NCBI GenBank assembly: GCA_026390795.1
Contig: JAPLFG010000003.1
Coordinates: 2,108,001 to 2,172,000 of the forward strand
Length of the DNA stretch: 64,000 nt
Source of the DNA: Ignavibacteriales bacterium
GTDB lineage: Bacteria; Bacteroidota; Ignavibacteria; Ignavibacteriales; Melioribacteraceae
Reading direction: 5' to 3'
Under the pieces are notes generated by a model, which saw only the letters and a list, made by a program, of their open reading frames with translations, searched no databases and had not been told where the DNA came from. The position numbers and the translations under genes were made by a program. Positions within the stretch are counted from its first letter, which is position 1. Each line of letters starts with the position of its first letter. This document shows positions 18,633 through 27,028 of this stretch, in pieces.

Positions 18633-19376
18633 ATGGCAATTCTGATATTTTTTCTTGTTCACTGGTTTGGATCTCTCTTTTTCCAGACATTCTTTCTACA
18701 TAGGTATGGTGCTCACGGAATGTTTAAGATGAGCAAGTTTTGGGAAAAAGTATTCTACATAGGAACCTACATTTTCCAGGGATCATCTTTTTTGAATCCG
18801 AGAGCATACGCAATAATGCACAGAATGCACCATGCATTTAGCGATACTGAAAGAGATCCTCATTCACCAAAATATTTTAAAAGTGTTTTTGGATTAATGT
18901 GGAAAACTAAGAACGTGTATTTGGACTTGATCAACAATAAAATAAAACCCGGTGAAAATTTTGCAAAGAATATTCCAGACTGGTCGAAGTTTGAGGAATT
19001 TGGAAACGGCTGGGCACATAGAATATTGTGGGGGGCCGGTTATACCGCTTTCTATGTTGTCTTTGCAACACAGTGGTGGATGTTTTTTCTTCTACCGGTT
19101 CATTTTCTGATGGGACCAATTCATGGTTCGATAGTCAATTGGATGGGACATAAATACGGTTACAGAAATTTTAAAGACACAGATGATAATTCAAAGAATA
19201 CATTATTAATAGACATGTTAACAATGGGAGAGTTATTTCAGAACAATCATCATAAATATCCAAGCAGAACAAATTTTGCGGTTAAGTTTTTCGAGTTTGA
19301 TCCGACTTACCCAATAATAAAACTTCTGAGTTGGCTTGGAATAATTCAACTAACGACAAATACTAACAAACATTGA
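18633..19376 (+). CDS. Membrane fatty acid desaturase (acyl-CoA/acyl-lipid type)
   Basis: Three His boxes of the di-iron desaturase family are present: HRYGAH, HRMHH and NNHHKYP, with four membrane segments between and around them. The 247-residue length fits a short delta-9-type enzyme that places a double bond in an acyl chain using O2 and an electron donor. ATG at 18633 has AAAGGTG five bases upstream; the TTG at 18612 has none. It is the first gene of the plus-strand operon, downstream of operator B. The double bond it makes could be the substrate of the downstream cyclopropane-synthase-family enzymes. Confidence 0.88.
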   Translation: MAILIFFLVHWFGSLFFQTFFLHRYGAHGMFKMSKFWEKVFYIGTYIFQGSSFLNPRAYAIMHRMHHAFSDTERDPHSPKYFKSVFGLMWKTKNVYLDLINNKIKPGENFAKNIPDWSKFEEFGNGWAHRILWGAGYTAFYVVFATQWWMFFLLPVHFLMGPIHGSIVNWMGHKYGYRNFKDTDDNSKNTLLIDMLTMGELFQNNHHKYPSRTNFAVKFFEFDPTYPIIKLLSWLGIIQLTTNTNKH

Positions 19377-19383
19377 GGCATAA

Positions 19384-19719
19384 ATGAAAAATTTCTTAAT
19401 CGCAGTATTCAGCATTCTGTTTATATATATAGTTTACACGGTAATCTCAACCAGCATAGAATCCAATCTGTTCAAGGAATGGGATTTTCTTGCATCTATT
19501 CCATGGATGAAAGCAACTTTGATTGACTTCTATATCAATACTGTTGTCATATTTGTCTGGATGGCGTTCCGGGAAAAAAGCTGGTTGGCTAGAATTTTAT
19601 GGCTCTTAGGATTTGTTCTACTAGGAAGCATTGCAACAACATTTTATGTATTGGTTCAACTGTTCAAACTTGATAAGAACGAGCCGGTCATCAACGCATT
19701 TCTATTAAAAAAGGCATAA
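19384..19719 (+). CDS. DUF1475-like small membrane protein
   Basis: A 111-residue protein with three or four membrane helices. The pattern PWMKATLIDFYINTVVIFVW, then WMAFREKSWLARILW and LGSIATTFYVLVQL, resembles the DUF1475 family, which often lies beside cyclopropane-synthase-like genes. It is seven bases after the desaturase and five before the methyltransferase, so it belongs to the same operon. The role is unknown; help in a membrane lipid reaction is inferred. Confidence 0.75.
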   Translation: MKNFLIAVFSILFIYIVYTVISTSIESNLFKEWDFLASIPWMKATLIDFYINTVVIFVWMAFREKSWLARILWLLGFVLLGSIATTFYVLVQLFKLDKNEPVINAFLLKKA

Positions 19720-19724
19720 CATAA

Positions 19725-20762
19725 ATGAACATTGATAAATTACTCACAAGAGATTTATTGCCCGACTTTGCAATAAGATTTGGAATAAGAAGGTTATTAG
19801 CAGAACGGCTAAGAAGCGAAAAAAAATCCAATGTTGAAGAACAGCATGAAAGTATGATGAAGCTTGTTAATCAACTTAAGGAAAGTCCGATAGCTTTAAA
19901 TACTCATGAAGCAAATGAACAGCACTATGAGGTACCAACGGAATTTTTCAAAACAGTTTTAGGTAAAAATCTTAAATACAGCAGTGGTTACTGGAAATCT
20001 GAAAATGTCAGCCTTGATCAATCAGAAAATGATATGCTTGAAATTACATGCAAAAGAGCAGGAGTGAAAAATAATGAAGAGATACTTGAACTTGGCTGCG
20101 GTTGGGGCTCGCTTACATTATTCATGGCTGCAAAATTTCCCGGTTCAAAAATAACGGCAGTCTCAAACTCGAAAACTCAAAAAGAATATATAGACAGCGA
20201 AGCAAATAAAAGGAGATTAAATAATGTTTCGGTAATTACATCAGACATCAATCATTTTCATGTTGATAAAAAATTTGACCGGATCGTTTCTGTGGAAATG
20301 TTTGAACATATGAGAAACTATTCCACTTTATTCAGTAAAGTGCATGGCCTACTTAATCCGTATGGCGAATTATTCATTCACATTTTTACGCATCACAAGT
20401 ATGCTTACTTGTTTGAAGTGAAAGATGAGACAGATTGGATGGCTAAATATTTTTTCACCGGCGGCATAATGCCGAGCGATCACCTTCTGCTCTATTTCAC
20501 GGAAGGATTCAAAACAATTAATCATTGGATAGTAGATGGCCGCCATTATGAAAAGACCTCAAATGCATGGCTGTCAAATATGGACAGAAACAGAGATTCG
20601 ATATTGAAACTATTTGCTAAAACGTATGGCGAGGAAAACAAAATTAAATGGTGGGTTTACTGGAGAGTATTTTTTATGAGCTGTGCTGAGTTGTGGGGAT
20701 TCAACAATGGCGAAGAGTGGTTTGTAAGTCACTATTTATTTAAGAAGAGGGAATTATGTTAA
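19725..20762 (+). CDS. SAM-dependent methyltransferase, cyclopropane-synthase family (CFA-like paralogue 1)
   Basis: The SAM motif is ILELGCGWGSLTLFMA, preceded by the CFA-family block NEQHYEVPTEFF and followed by VSVEMFEHMRNY. The C-terminal half (GGIMPSDHLLLYF, WLSNMDRNRDSIL) is closer to the coclaurine N-methyltransferase-like branch than to classical Cfa. It could methylate or cyclopropanate an unsaturated lipid. The operon context with a desaturase and a second Cfa supports a lipid substrate. It overlaps the next gene by seven bases. Confidence 0.85.
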   Translation: MNIDKLLTRDLLPDFAIRFGIRRLLAERLRSEKKSNVEEQHESMMKLVNQLKESPIALNTHEANEQHYEVPTEFFKTVLGKNLKYSSGYWKSENVSLDQSENDMLEITCKRAGVKNNEEILELGCGWGSLTLFMAAKFPGSKITAVSNSKTQKEYIDSEANKRRLNNVSVITSDINHFHVDKKFDRIVSVEMFEHMRNYSTLFSKVHGLLNPYGELFIHIFTHHKYAYLFEVKDETDWMAKYFFTGGIMPSDHLLLYFTEGFKTINHWIVDGRHYEKTSNAWLSNMDRNRDSILKLFAKTYGEENKIKWWVYWRVFFMSCAELWGFNNGEEWFVSHYLFKKRELC

Positions 20763-21481
20763 ACATGCTTTTAATTATTACGTCTCTAATAGGTTTCAAC
20801 AACTTTGGTAATTCCAATTCTGATGTGAAGACATATTCAAGCAAAGCGTTCGATCTGAAAGACGGCAAGTTTCTGTATAGTGAATTTCATGAAGAGAAAT
20901 TCAACGGTGACAAGATCACTGAAAGCGTAACAAAGTATAAAGATCCTAAGAATAATCTGCTTTCTGAACGGATTATGACTTTTACGGATGATCTAACTAA
21001 ACCCAAATTTGTTCTTAAAGATTTGCGGTCAGGTTATATCGAAGGTTCTGAATTACTGCAAAACAACCGAGTGCGTGTTTACACAAGAGAAAGTTTTGAT
21101 GATAAACTTGAAGAGAAGGTATTGAAGGTGGAGGAGCCTTTTGTAATTGATGGCGGATTAACTTATTTCTTTAGAGAAAACTGGGAACGTTTACTAAATA
21201 ACGAGACAATCGAATTTAATTTTATTGCCCCCGCAAAACTAGATTACTTCAGGTTCCGTGTTTCTAAAAATTCGATTGTCTCTGTTGGCAACAAAAAAGG
21301 AATGCAATTAAAGCTGGAGATAAACAGTTTTATTCTGCGTGCTTTCGTTGATCCAATCTTGATTACTTATGCGTTGGATAATAAAGAAATTCTATCATAC
21401 AAAGGGATATCTAATGTAAACGATGAGAACGGTAAAAGTCACTCGGTAGAAATTGATTTTACTGTTAAAGGTGATAAGTAA
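20756..21481 (+). CDS. Hypothetical exported protein of the lipid operon
   Basis: I do not recognise the family with certainty. The 241-residue protein has a short hydrophobic start and then beta-rich sequence with repeated charged strands, such as KTYSSKAFDLKDGKFLYSEF and RFRVSKNSIVSVGNKKGMQL, suggesting an exported lipid-binding or barrel-like fold. It overlaps the upstream methyltransferase by seven bases and its stop shares one base with the next start. This tight coupling implies a role in the same lipid pathway. Confidence 0.6.
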   Translation: MLNMLLIITSLIGFNNFGNSNSDVKTYSSKAFDLKDGKFLYSEFHEEKFNGDKITESVTKYKDPKNNLLSERIMTFTDDLTKPKFVLKDLRSGYIEGSELLQNNRVRVYTRESFDDKLEEKVLKVEEPFVIDGGLTYFFRENWERLLNNETIEFNFIAPAKLDYFRFRVSKNSIVSVGNKKGMQLKLEINSFILRAFVDPILITYALDNKEILSYKGISNVNDENGKSHSVEIDFTVKGDK

Positions 21482-22743
21482 TGGAAAAGCTAGCGATAGT
21501 TGGAACGGGCATTGCCGGTATGGGTGCGGCATACTTCTTAAACAAGAATTATGATATTACAGTTTTCGAGAAAGATAGTTATGTGGGCGGACATACAAAT
21601 ACAGTTACCGTTAAGGAAAGCGATAAAGAGATATTTATTGATACAGGTTTTATGGTGTTCAACAAAGTAACATATCCAAATCTCACAAAGTTATTTGAAA
21701 AACTGGATGTGGCGATTAAACCAACAGATATGTCATTCAGCGTATTTCATCTTGAGAGCGGTTTGGAATATTCGGGCTCCGGTTTAAATGGATTGTTTGC
21801 GCAGAGAAAAAATATTTTCAATCCCAAGTTTGTGAAAATGCTTTTCCAAATAAATAAATTTAATAAAGAATGCCTGGAAACGTTGACCAATCCAAAGTAT
21901 GCTGATTACTCTCTTGCTGATTATGTAGAAGAAAAAGGATCCGGAAAAGATTTTTTATATAAATATTTAATTCCTATGAGTTCAGCAGTTTGGTCATCGC
22001 CGCCGGATTTGATGCTGAAATTCCCGGCTAAAACTCTTGTAAGGTTTTTCCATAATCATGGTTTTCTTGGCTTGGATACACAGCATCAATGGTATACTGT
22101 TGTTGACGGAAGCCAGAGTTATCGTAAAAAAATCACCGCACAGTATCAGGATAAAATTCACGTTAACAACGGAGTTAAGTCCGTATCAAGAGAAAATGGA
22201 AAAGTAAAAATCTCAACAGTTGACAACACTGAATATCTATTTGATAAAGTAATATTCGCATCTCATGCCGATGAGACTTTGAAGATGCTTACTGATCCGA
22301 CTGACTTGGAAAAGAATATTCTTACCAAATTTAAATATCAGTTAAACAAGGCAACTTTACACACGGATTCTACGATTATGCCGAAGAATAAAAATGTATG
22401 GTCATCTTGGAATTACAGAATTGAGCCGAAAAATGGAGAGGTTAAGACATCTACAATTTATTATATGAACAGTCTTCAGCATGTTTCTAAAAGTCAGGAC
22501 TACTTTGTTTCGATAAACGATCCGGGGAATGTTGGCAAGGATAAGATAATAAAGGAGATTGATTACGATCATCCTCTGTTCGATCTTGACTCGATAGAAG
22601 CGCAGGAAAACATTCAGCAAATTAACAAGCAGGGGAACAACACATTTTTCTGCGGAAGTTATTTCAAGTATGGTTTTCACGAGGATGCTTTTGCAAGTGC
22701 GCTGGAATTAAGTTTTCACTTACTGGGCAATCTAAAATGGTAA
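21481..22743 (+). CDS. FAD-dependent amine oxidase/desaturase-like flavoprotein
   Basis: The N-terminal dinucleotide motif AIVGTGIAGMGAAYFL (residues 5-20) and GGHTNTV are typical of the amine-oxidase/phytoene-desaturase/protoporphyrinogen-oxidase group. The C-terminal FCGSYFKYGFHEDAFASALE is the usual FAD-contacting end. In many bacteria this flavoprotein sits next to DUF1365 and Cfa genes, as here, often in light- or singlet-oxygen-induced loci. It could dehydrogenate a lipid product. It overlaps DUF1365 by seven bases. Confidence 0.87.
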   Translation: MEKLAIVGTGIAGMGAAYFLNKNYDITVFEKDSYVGGHTNTVTVKESDKEIFIDTGFMVFNKVTYPNLTKLFEKLDVAIKPTDMSFSVFHLESGLEYSGSGLNGLFAQRKNIFNPKFVKMLFQINKFNKECLETLTNPKYADYSLADYVEEKGSGKDFLYKYLIPMSSAVWSSPPDLMLKFPAKTLVRFFHNHGFLGLDTQHQWYTVVDGSQSYRKKITAQYQDKIHVNNGVKSVSRENGKVKISTVDNTEYLFDKVIFASHADETLKMLTDPTDLEKNILTKFKYQLNKATLHTDSTIMPKNKNVWSSWNYRIEPKNGEVKTSTIYYMNSLQHVSKSQDYFVSINDPGNVGKDKIIKEIDYDHPLFDLDSIEAQENIQQINKQGNNTFFCGSYFKYGFHEDAFASALELSFHLLGNLKW

Positions 22744-23519
22744 TTAATTCACGTTTATATGAATGCACTGTTTCGCACAGCCGTAAGGTAATAACCGAAA
22801 ACAAATTCTATTACAAGTATTTTATGTTTTATCTGGATCTTGATGAAATTGATAATCTCTCTTCCAGGCTCGTACTGTTTAGTCGGAACCGGTTCAATGT
22901 ATTCAATTTCCGTGATCAAGATCATCTTGTATTTGATAAACCGGATGTCAAGCGAAACATATTAAAATATATTCGAGAGAATGGCGTTGAAGAAGAGATA
23001 AAAAGAATTCAGCTGCTTACAAACGTGGCGACTTTTGGATATAATTTCAACCCGGTTTCATTTTATTTCTGTTTCGATAAAGACGATAAACCAATTTGTG
23101 TGGTTCCCGAAGTCGGTAACACGTTTGGCGAATTGAAACCATTTTTCATTGATAAAGAAAATTTACACGATGGACAGTTTCGTGCAAGAATGCAAAAGAA
23201 TTTTTATGTGTCTCCATTCATTAATCATGATGTGTTTTTTGATTTTCAGTTATCTGTTCCCGATAACAAATTGAATATTAAGATTGATGACTACAAGGAA
23301 GGGAATCGGATTTTTACCACTCATCTTTCAGGTAAAAGTAGTGCTCTAACGGATTTGAATCTAATGAAATATGCTGTGAAGTATCCGTTGGTGACATTAA
23401 AAGTAATAGGTGCAATTCACTGGCAGGCAATTAAGTTAATTCTAAAGAAAGTACACTACTTCAAAAAAAATGAATATTTAAATCTACAGAAAGGAGCTTT
23501 AACAAAATGGAAAAAGTAA
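22737..23519 (+). CDS. DUF1365 family protein
   Basis: A 260-residue protein with the DUF1365 pattern: SRLYECTVSHSR at the N-terminus, DHLVFDKPD, LLTNVATFGYNFNPVSFYFC in the middle and the KNFYVSPF block. The biochemical role of DUF1365 is not established. It almost always sits between the FAD oxidase and Cfa, as here, and overlaps both neighbours. A role in unusual fatty-acid formation is inferred from this context. Confidence 0.9.
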   Translation: MVINSRLYECTVSHSRKVITENKFYYKYFMFYLDLDEIDNLSSRLVLFSRNRFNVFNFRDQDHLVFDKPDVKRNILKYIRENGVEEEIKRIQLLTNVATFGYNFNPVSFYFCFDKDDKPICVVPEVGNTFGELKPFFIDKENLHDGQFRARMQKNFYVSPFINHDVFFDFQLSVPDNKLNIKIDDYKEGNRIFTTHLSGKSSALTDLNLMKYAVKYPLVTLKVIGAIHWQAIKLILKKVHYFKKNEYLNLQKGALTKWKK

Positions 23520-24772
23520 TATCAATGAAAAATAGTGCGGCGGTAGAGAGAGCAAACTGGACGACTGCTTTATATAAAAAAATAGTTTTAGAGCTCTTAA
23601 ACAAAATGAAAAAAGGTCAGCTTAATGTTACTTTTCCCAATGGGGAAACAGAAACCTTTGGCGGCAATGATAAAACGATCATTGCTAACATCAAAATTAA
23701 CAATACAAGATTCTTCAAAAAGATTGTGATGTTTGGAGATGTTGGATTTGGTGAAGCCTACGTTGATGGAGATTGGGATACGGATAATATTACAAATGTA
23801 ATTTCATGGATGATATTGAATGTGGAAAATAATCCCGCAGTTTCCGGTTCCGGCAGAAAATTTTCTCCAATTAGTTTATTAAAAATTATTAATCGCGCTT
23901 ACCATAAATTCAATATCAATTCTAAAAGCGGCAGCAAGAAAAATATCTCAGAGCATTACGATCTGAATAATGATTTTTTCAAATTATGGCTTGATGAAAG
24001 CATGACGTACTCTTCTGCAATATTTGAGGGAGATACAACAGATCTGCGAAAGGCTCAGATTGCTAAATATGATAGGTTATGCCGTCAGCTAAAAATAAAA
24101 TCAACGGATAATGTGTTAGAGATTGGTACCGGATGGGGTGGATTTTCTATTTACGCCGCTGAAAACTATGGATGCAAGATAACTACAATTACAATTTCTA
24201 AAGAACAATATGATTACGCTAAAAATTTAGTCGCAGAAAAAAATCTAGATAAACAAATTGATGTTCAACTGAAAGATTACCGCGATATTTCCGGTTCTTA
24301 CAATAAAATTGTTTCGATAGAAATGCTTGAAGCGGTTGGTCATGAATATTTACCAACATATTTTTCAAAAGTGAATGAATTGTTAAAGCCGGACGGAGCC
24401 GTTGGACTCCAGGTTATTACTTCTCATGATTCCAATTACGATCAATTACGAAAAGGTATCGACTGGATTCAAAAACATATCTTTCCAGGGTCTTTACTCC
24501 CATCAATCGCGGCAATAAATTCTGCGGTTAATAAAACTAGTAATTTATATCTACACGATCTAAAAAACATTGGATTAGATTATGCCCTCACTTTGAGAGA
24601 ATGGAGAACCAGCTTTAACTCAAGATTGAATGACATTTTCAAATTGAATTTCAGTAATTTATTTGTCCGCAAATGGAATTTTTATTTCAGTTATTGTGAA
24701 GCCGCATTTGATATGAGAAATATTAGTGTCGTTCAGATGATCTATACCCGCCCTAACAATAGGAATTTGTGA
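23507..24772 (+). CDS. cfa: Cyclopropane-fatty-acyl-phospholipid synthase family protein (paralogue 2)
   Basis: A 421-residue Cfa-type protein with ISEHYDLNNDFFKLWLD, the SAM loop VLEIGTGWGGFSIYA, and VSIEMLEAVGHEYLPTYF. The N-terminal 130 residues form the usual lipid-binding region, including GFGEAYVDGDWD. It transfers a methylene or methyl group from SAM to a cis double bond of a phospholipid acyl chain. AAAGGAG precedes the ATG and lies inside the end of DUF1365. Whether it forms a cyclopropane ring or a branched methyl product cannot be told here. Confidence 0.92.
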   Translation: MEKVISMKNSAAVERANWTTALYKKIVLELLNKMKKGQLNVTFPNGETETFGGNDKTIIANIKINNTRFFKKIVMFGDVGFGEAYVDGDWDTDNITNVISWMILNVENNPAVSGSGRKFSPISLLKIINRAYHKFNINSKSGSKKNISEHYDLNNDFFKLWLDESMTYSSAIFEGDTTDLRKAQIAKYDRLCRQLKIKSTDNVLEIGTGWGGFSIYAAENYGCKITTITISKEQYDYAKNLVAEKNLDKQIDVQLKDYRDISGSYNKIVSIEMLEAVGHEYLPTYFSKVNELLKPDGAVGLQVITSHDSNYDQLRKGIDWIQKHIFPGSLLPSIAAINSAVNKTSNLYLHDLKNIGLDYALTLREWRTSFNSRLNDIFKLNFSNLFVRKWNFYFSYCEAAFDMRNISVVQMIYTRPNNRNL

Positions 24773-24773
24773 C

Positions 24774-25253
24774 ATGACTTTGATTGAAAAAATAAAAAAA
24801 CTTTTTAGTAGCAAATATGTTGTGCCGATAAAAAAACTACTGATGCAGGGAACATCACCAAAGATGATTGCAATCGGAGTTTCCGGCGCACTGGTAATAG
24901 GATTGTTTCCTGTGCTTGGATCTACCACCTTGCTCTGCACTTTGTTTGCATTAACTTTTAGATTAAATTTACCGTTGGTTCAACTGGTTAATTTTTCTGT
25001 TTATCCACTTCAATTAATTCTGATAATACCATTAATGAAATTAGGAACAATGGTATTTGGTTTCGAAAAACTGAAGTATGGATTTAATGATATAGTTAAT
25101 ATGATAAGCCATGATACACTTCATGCAGTTGCAGTTCTTTGGAATGTGACAATGCAGGCAATAGGAGTATGGTTGCTTATTGCTCCAATCTTTGCATTTT
25201 TAATCTATTTAATTTTGCACCCCATTTTGAAAAGTTTAAAATATGACAAATAA
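24774..25253 (+). CDS. DUF2062 membrane protein
   Basis: A 159-residue protein matching DUF2062: GTSPKMIAIGVSGALVIGLFPVLGSTTLLC, then a second hydrophobic pair and the NFSVYPLQL segment. Two to four membrane helices are predicted. DUF2062 proteins often close lipid or sugar-modification operons; the function is unknown. The gene begins two bases after cfa and is followed by a terminator, so it is the last gene of the light-locus plus-strand operon. Confidence 0.82.
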   Translation: MTLIEKIKKLFSSKYVVPIKKLLMQGTSPKMIAIGVSGALVIGLFPVLGSTTLLCTLFALTFRLNLPLVQLVNFSVYPLQLILIIPLMKLGTMVFGFEKLKYGFNDIVNMISHDTLHAVAVLWNVTMQAIGVWLLIAPIFAFLIYLILHPILKSLKYDK

Positions 25254-25355
25254 GTATTGGGACACTTTTAGGAGATCATTTTCAAATAAATTCGATTTTG
25301 GTCTGATAACGGATAGAATTCACCGACTGCAACGAATCCCTGACTCTTCGCAAAT

Positions 25356-25390
25356 GGCTTAAGACAAATTGTTTTGAGCCTTTTTTATTT
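25356..25390 (+). terminator. Rho-independent terminator after the lipid operon
   Basis: A 25-base hairpin (arms GGCTTAAGAC and GTTTTGAGCC with two G-T wobbles) is followed by TTTTTTATTT. It lies about 100 bases after the DUF2062 stop. Confidence 0.8.
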
Positions 25391-26100
25391 TAAAGGGGTT
25401 TGTGTAGCTTGCCTATAGGTGTGGATTCTATCTAATTGGTCGCTTTTTGGTAATCGTCTTTTTTTAATATATTGAATTCATTGAGGGAGAAGCGAACGAC
25501 GGAGAATATATTTTTTTTAAGAATCTAATTTTATTGATTATAAAAAGTGCAGTGAAATTCCAATTGTTTCGTTAGGAGAAAAAATTCCAGTTGCAGTTAT
25601 ACTTTTGATTTGAGAAGACAAAAACAAAAATTGAGTGAAGATTTATTCATAGTGATTTTTACATGCTAATTTGTGGAGTGTAAAAATAGCGCCTTGAGTC
25701 TAAACTGAGTGATTTCAATGCGGATGAGATTTTGAGCATGGACATTCAATCACGATTTCAAACCAAACCTATCATAATCTGCAGCTATGCCAACATACAA
25801 CATTTTTCTTCTGTATTCAGTTCTTCGAAATTTGAGATTGCATCGAACAGTTTCTAGTCTTTACCACTCTGACGTAAACGATGAAATTTACTATTGAGAT
25901 CAACAAGCAATTTTTAAACTACCGGTAGCTTCTAGCCGGTTGCAATCCGTAACGCTTTTTCCAAATAGTCGAAGATTTCTAACATTGTAATCAATATTTC
26001 CCGTTTTTTCCCTCGGCAATATTTTTATCGTCATACTCAATACAGCGGCGTTAATTCTTGAAGTCTGCGATTGCGCTAATACAGTGGTCAAGCTCATTTA
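25391..26100. other. Gene-poor stretch between the light locus and ppk2
   Basis: No supported gene. A 65-codon minus frame directly after the ppk2 stop (25900-26097) has no family resemblance and is judged spurious. An imperfect inverted repeat (ACCGG to CCGGT, 25921-25940) lacks a clear T-run. A segment at about 25600-25740 resembles one at about 44990-45130 (see findings). Confidence 0.35.
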
Positions 26101-26958
26101 TTAGCTCTTCTTCTTATTACCTTTTTTCCCATCCTTTGTTGCCCTGTGATATTTTTTTCGTATGTCGGCAATTTTCACTTTCGGCTCCGGAAATTCGATA
26201 TGAAGTTTTCTCATAGTTTCAACAATGATCTGTGAAATAGCGAGATTGCGGAACCATTTGTGATCGGATGGAATCACAAACCACGGAGCTTCGTCGGTAC
26301 TGCATTTACTGAGAGCATCTTCATAGGCTTCCCCATAACTTTCCCAATATTCTCTTTCAGCATAATCCGCTTCACTAATTTTCCAACGCCGTGTTGGATC
26401 TTCAAGCCGCTGTTTGAACCGGTGAAGTTGTTCTTCCTTACTGATGTGCAAAAAGAATTTCAAAATGTGAGTACCGTTCGCAATTAAACGTTTCTCAAAA
26501 TTGTTAATCTGCTCATAACGATTCGACCAAACTTGTTTCGGAACAAGATCGTGAACGCGTACAACGAGCACGTCTTCGTATTGTGAACGGTTGAAAATTA
26601 CTACCTCACCGGGTTTTGGAACCTGACGTTCAATCCGCCATAAAAAATCATGCGCAAGTTCATCCGGTGTTGGTTGTTTGAAACTGACGACTCGGCAACC
26701 TTGCGGATTCATCGAGCCTATAACATGTCGGACTACACCATCCTTTCCGCCAGCATCGGGAGCTTGGAGAACAATCAATAGCGATCGTTTCTGTTCTGCA
26801 TAAAGACGATACTGTAATGCATCAATCTTTTGCTCGAGGTTTTCGGTTTCCTTTATCAAGGATTTTTTCTTCACAAGTTTTTTTTCAAACTTCGGATTGA
26901 AATCATCAAGTTTAATACTACTTCCAGGCTCCACAATAAATTTCTTACTATAGTTCAT
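26101..26958 (-). CDS. ppk2: Polyphosphate kinase 2 family protein
   Basis: A 285-residue PPK2 with the Walker A-like loop APDAGGKDGVVRHV, the lid and Walker B segments FNRSQYEDVLVVRVH and RFKQRLEDPTRRWKISEADY. These enzymes move phosphate between polyphosphate and nucleotides. The PDAGGKD form is found in variants that make ADP or ATP from AMP or ADP using polyphosphate. It is the last gene of the minus-strand energy and stress block, 70 bases after the H+-ATPase gene, and could regenerate ATP when respiration stops. Confidence 0.92.
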   Translation of the reverse strand: MNYSKKFIVEPGSSIKLDDFNPKFEKKLVKKKSLIKETENLEQKIDALQYRLYAEQKRSLLIVLQAPDAGGKDGVVRHVIGSMNPQGCRVVSFKQPTPDELAHDFLWRIERQVPKPGEVVIFNRSQYEDVLVVRVHDLVPKQVWSNRYEQINNFEKRLIANGTHILKFFLHISKEEQLHRFKQRLEDPTRRWKISEADYAEREYWESYGEAYEDALSKCSTDEAPWFVIPSDHKWFRNLAISQIIVETMRKLHIEFPEPKVKIADIRKKYHRATKDGKKGNKKKS

Positions 26959-27028
26959 TCTTTCACTCCCAAAACCGACTCCGTCGATTTAAAATTGTTA
27001 TCGAAATTATTTTTTCCCTCGTTTAATT

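Noticed and set aside
25485-25515. AT-rich inverted ends (AATATATT) around 25470-25510 as an insertion-sequence end
   Set aside because: The pairing is only eight self-palindromic AT bases, and no transposase or target duplication is visible.
25900-26097. 65-codon minus-strand frame right after the ppk2 stop
   Set aside because: No ribosome site of its own, no family resemblance, and uneven composition unlike the neighbouring genes.
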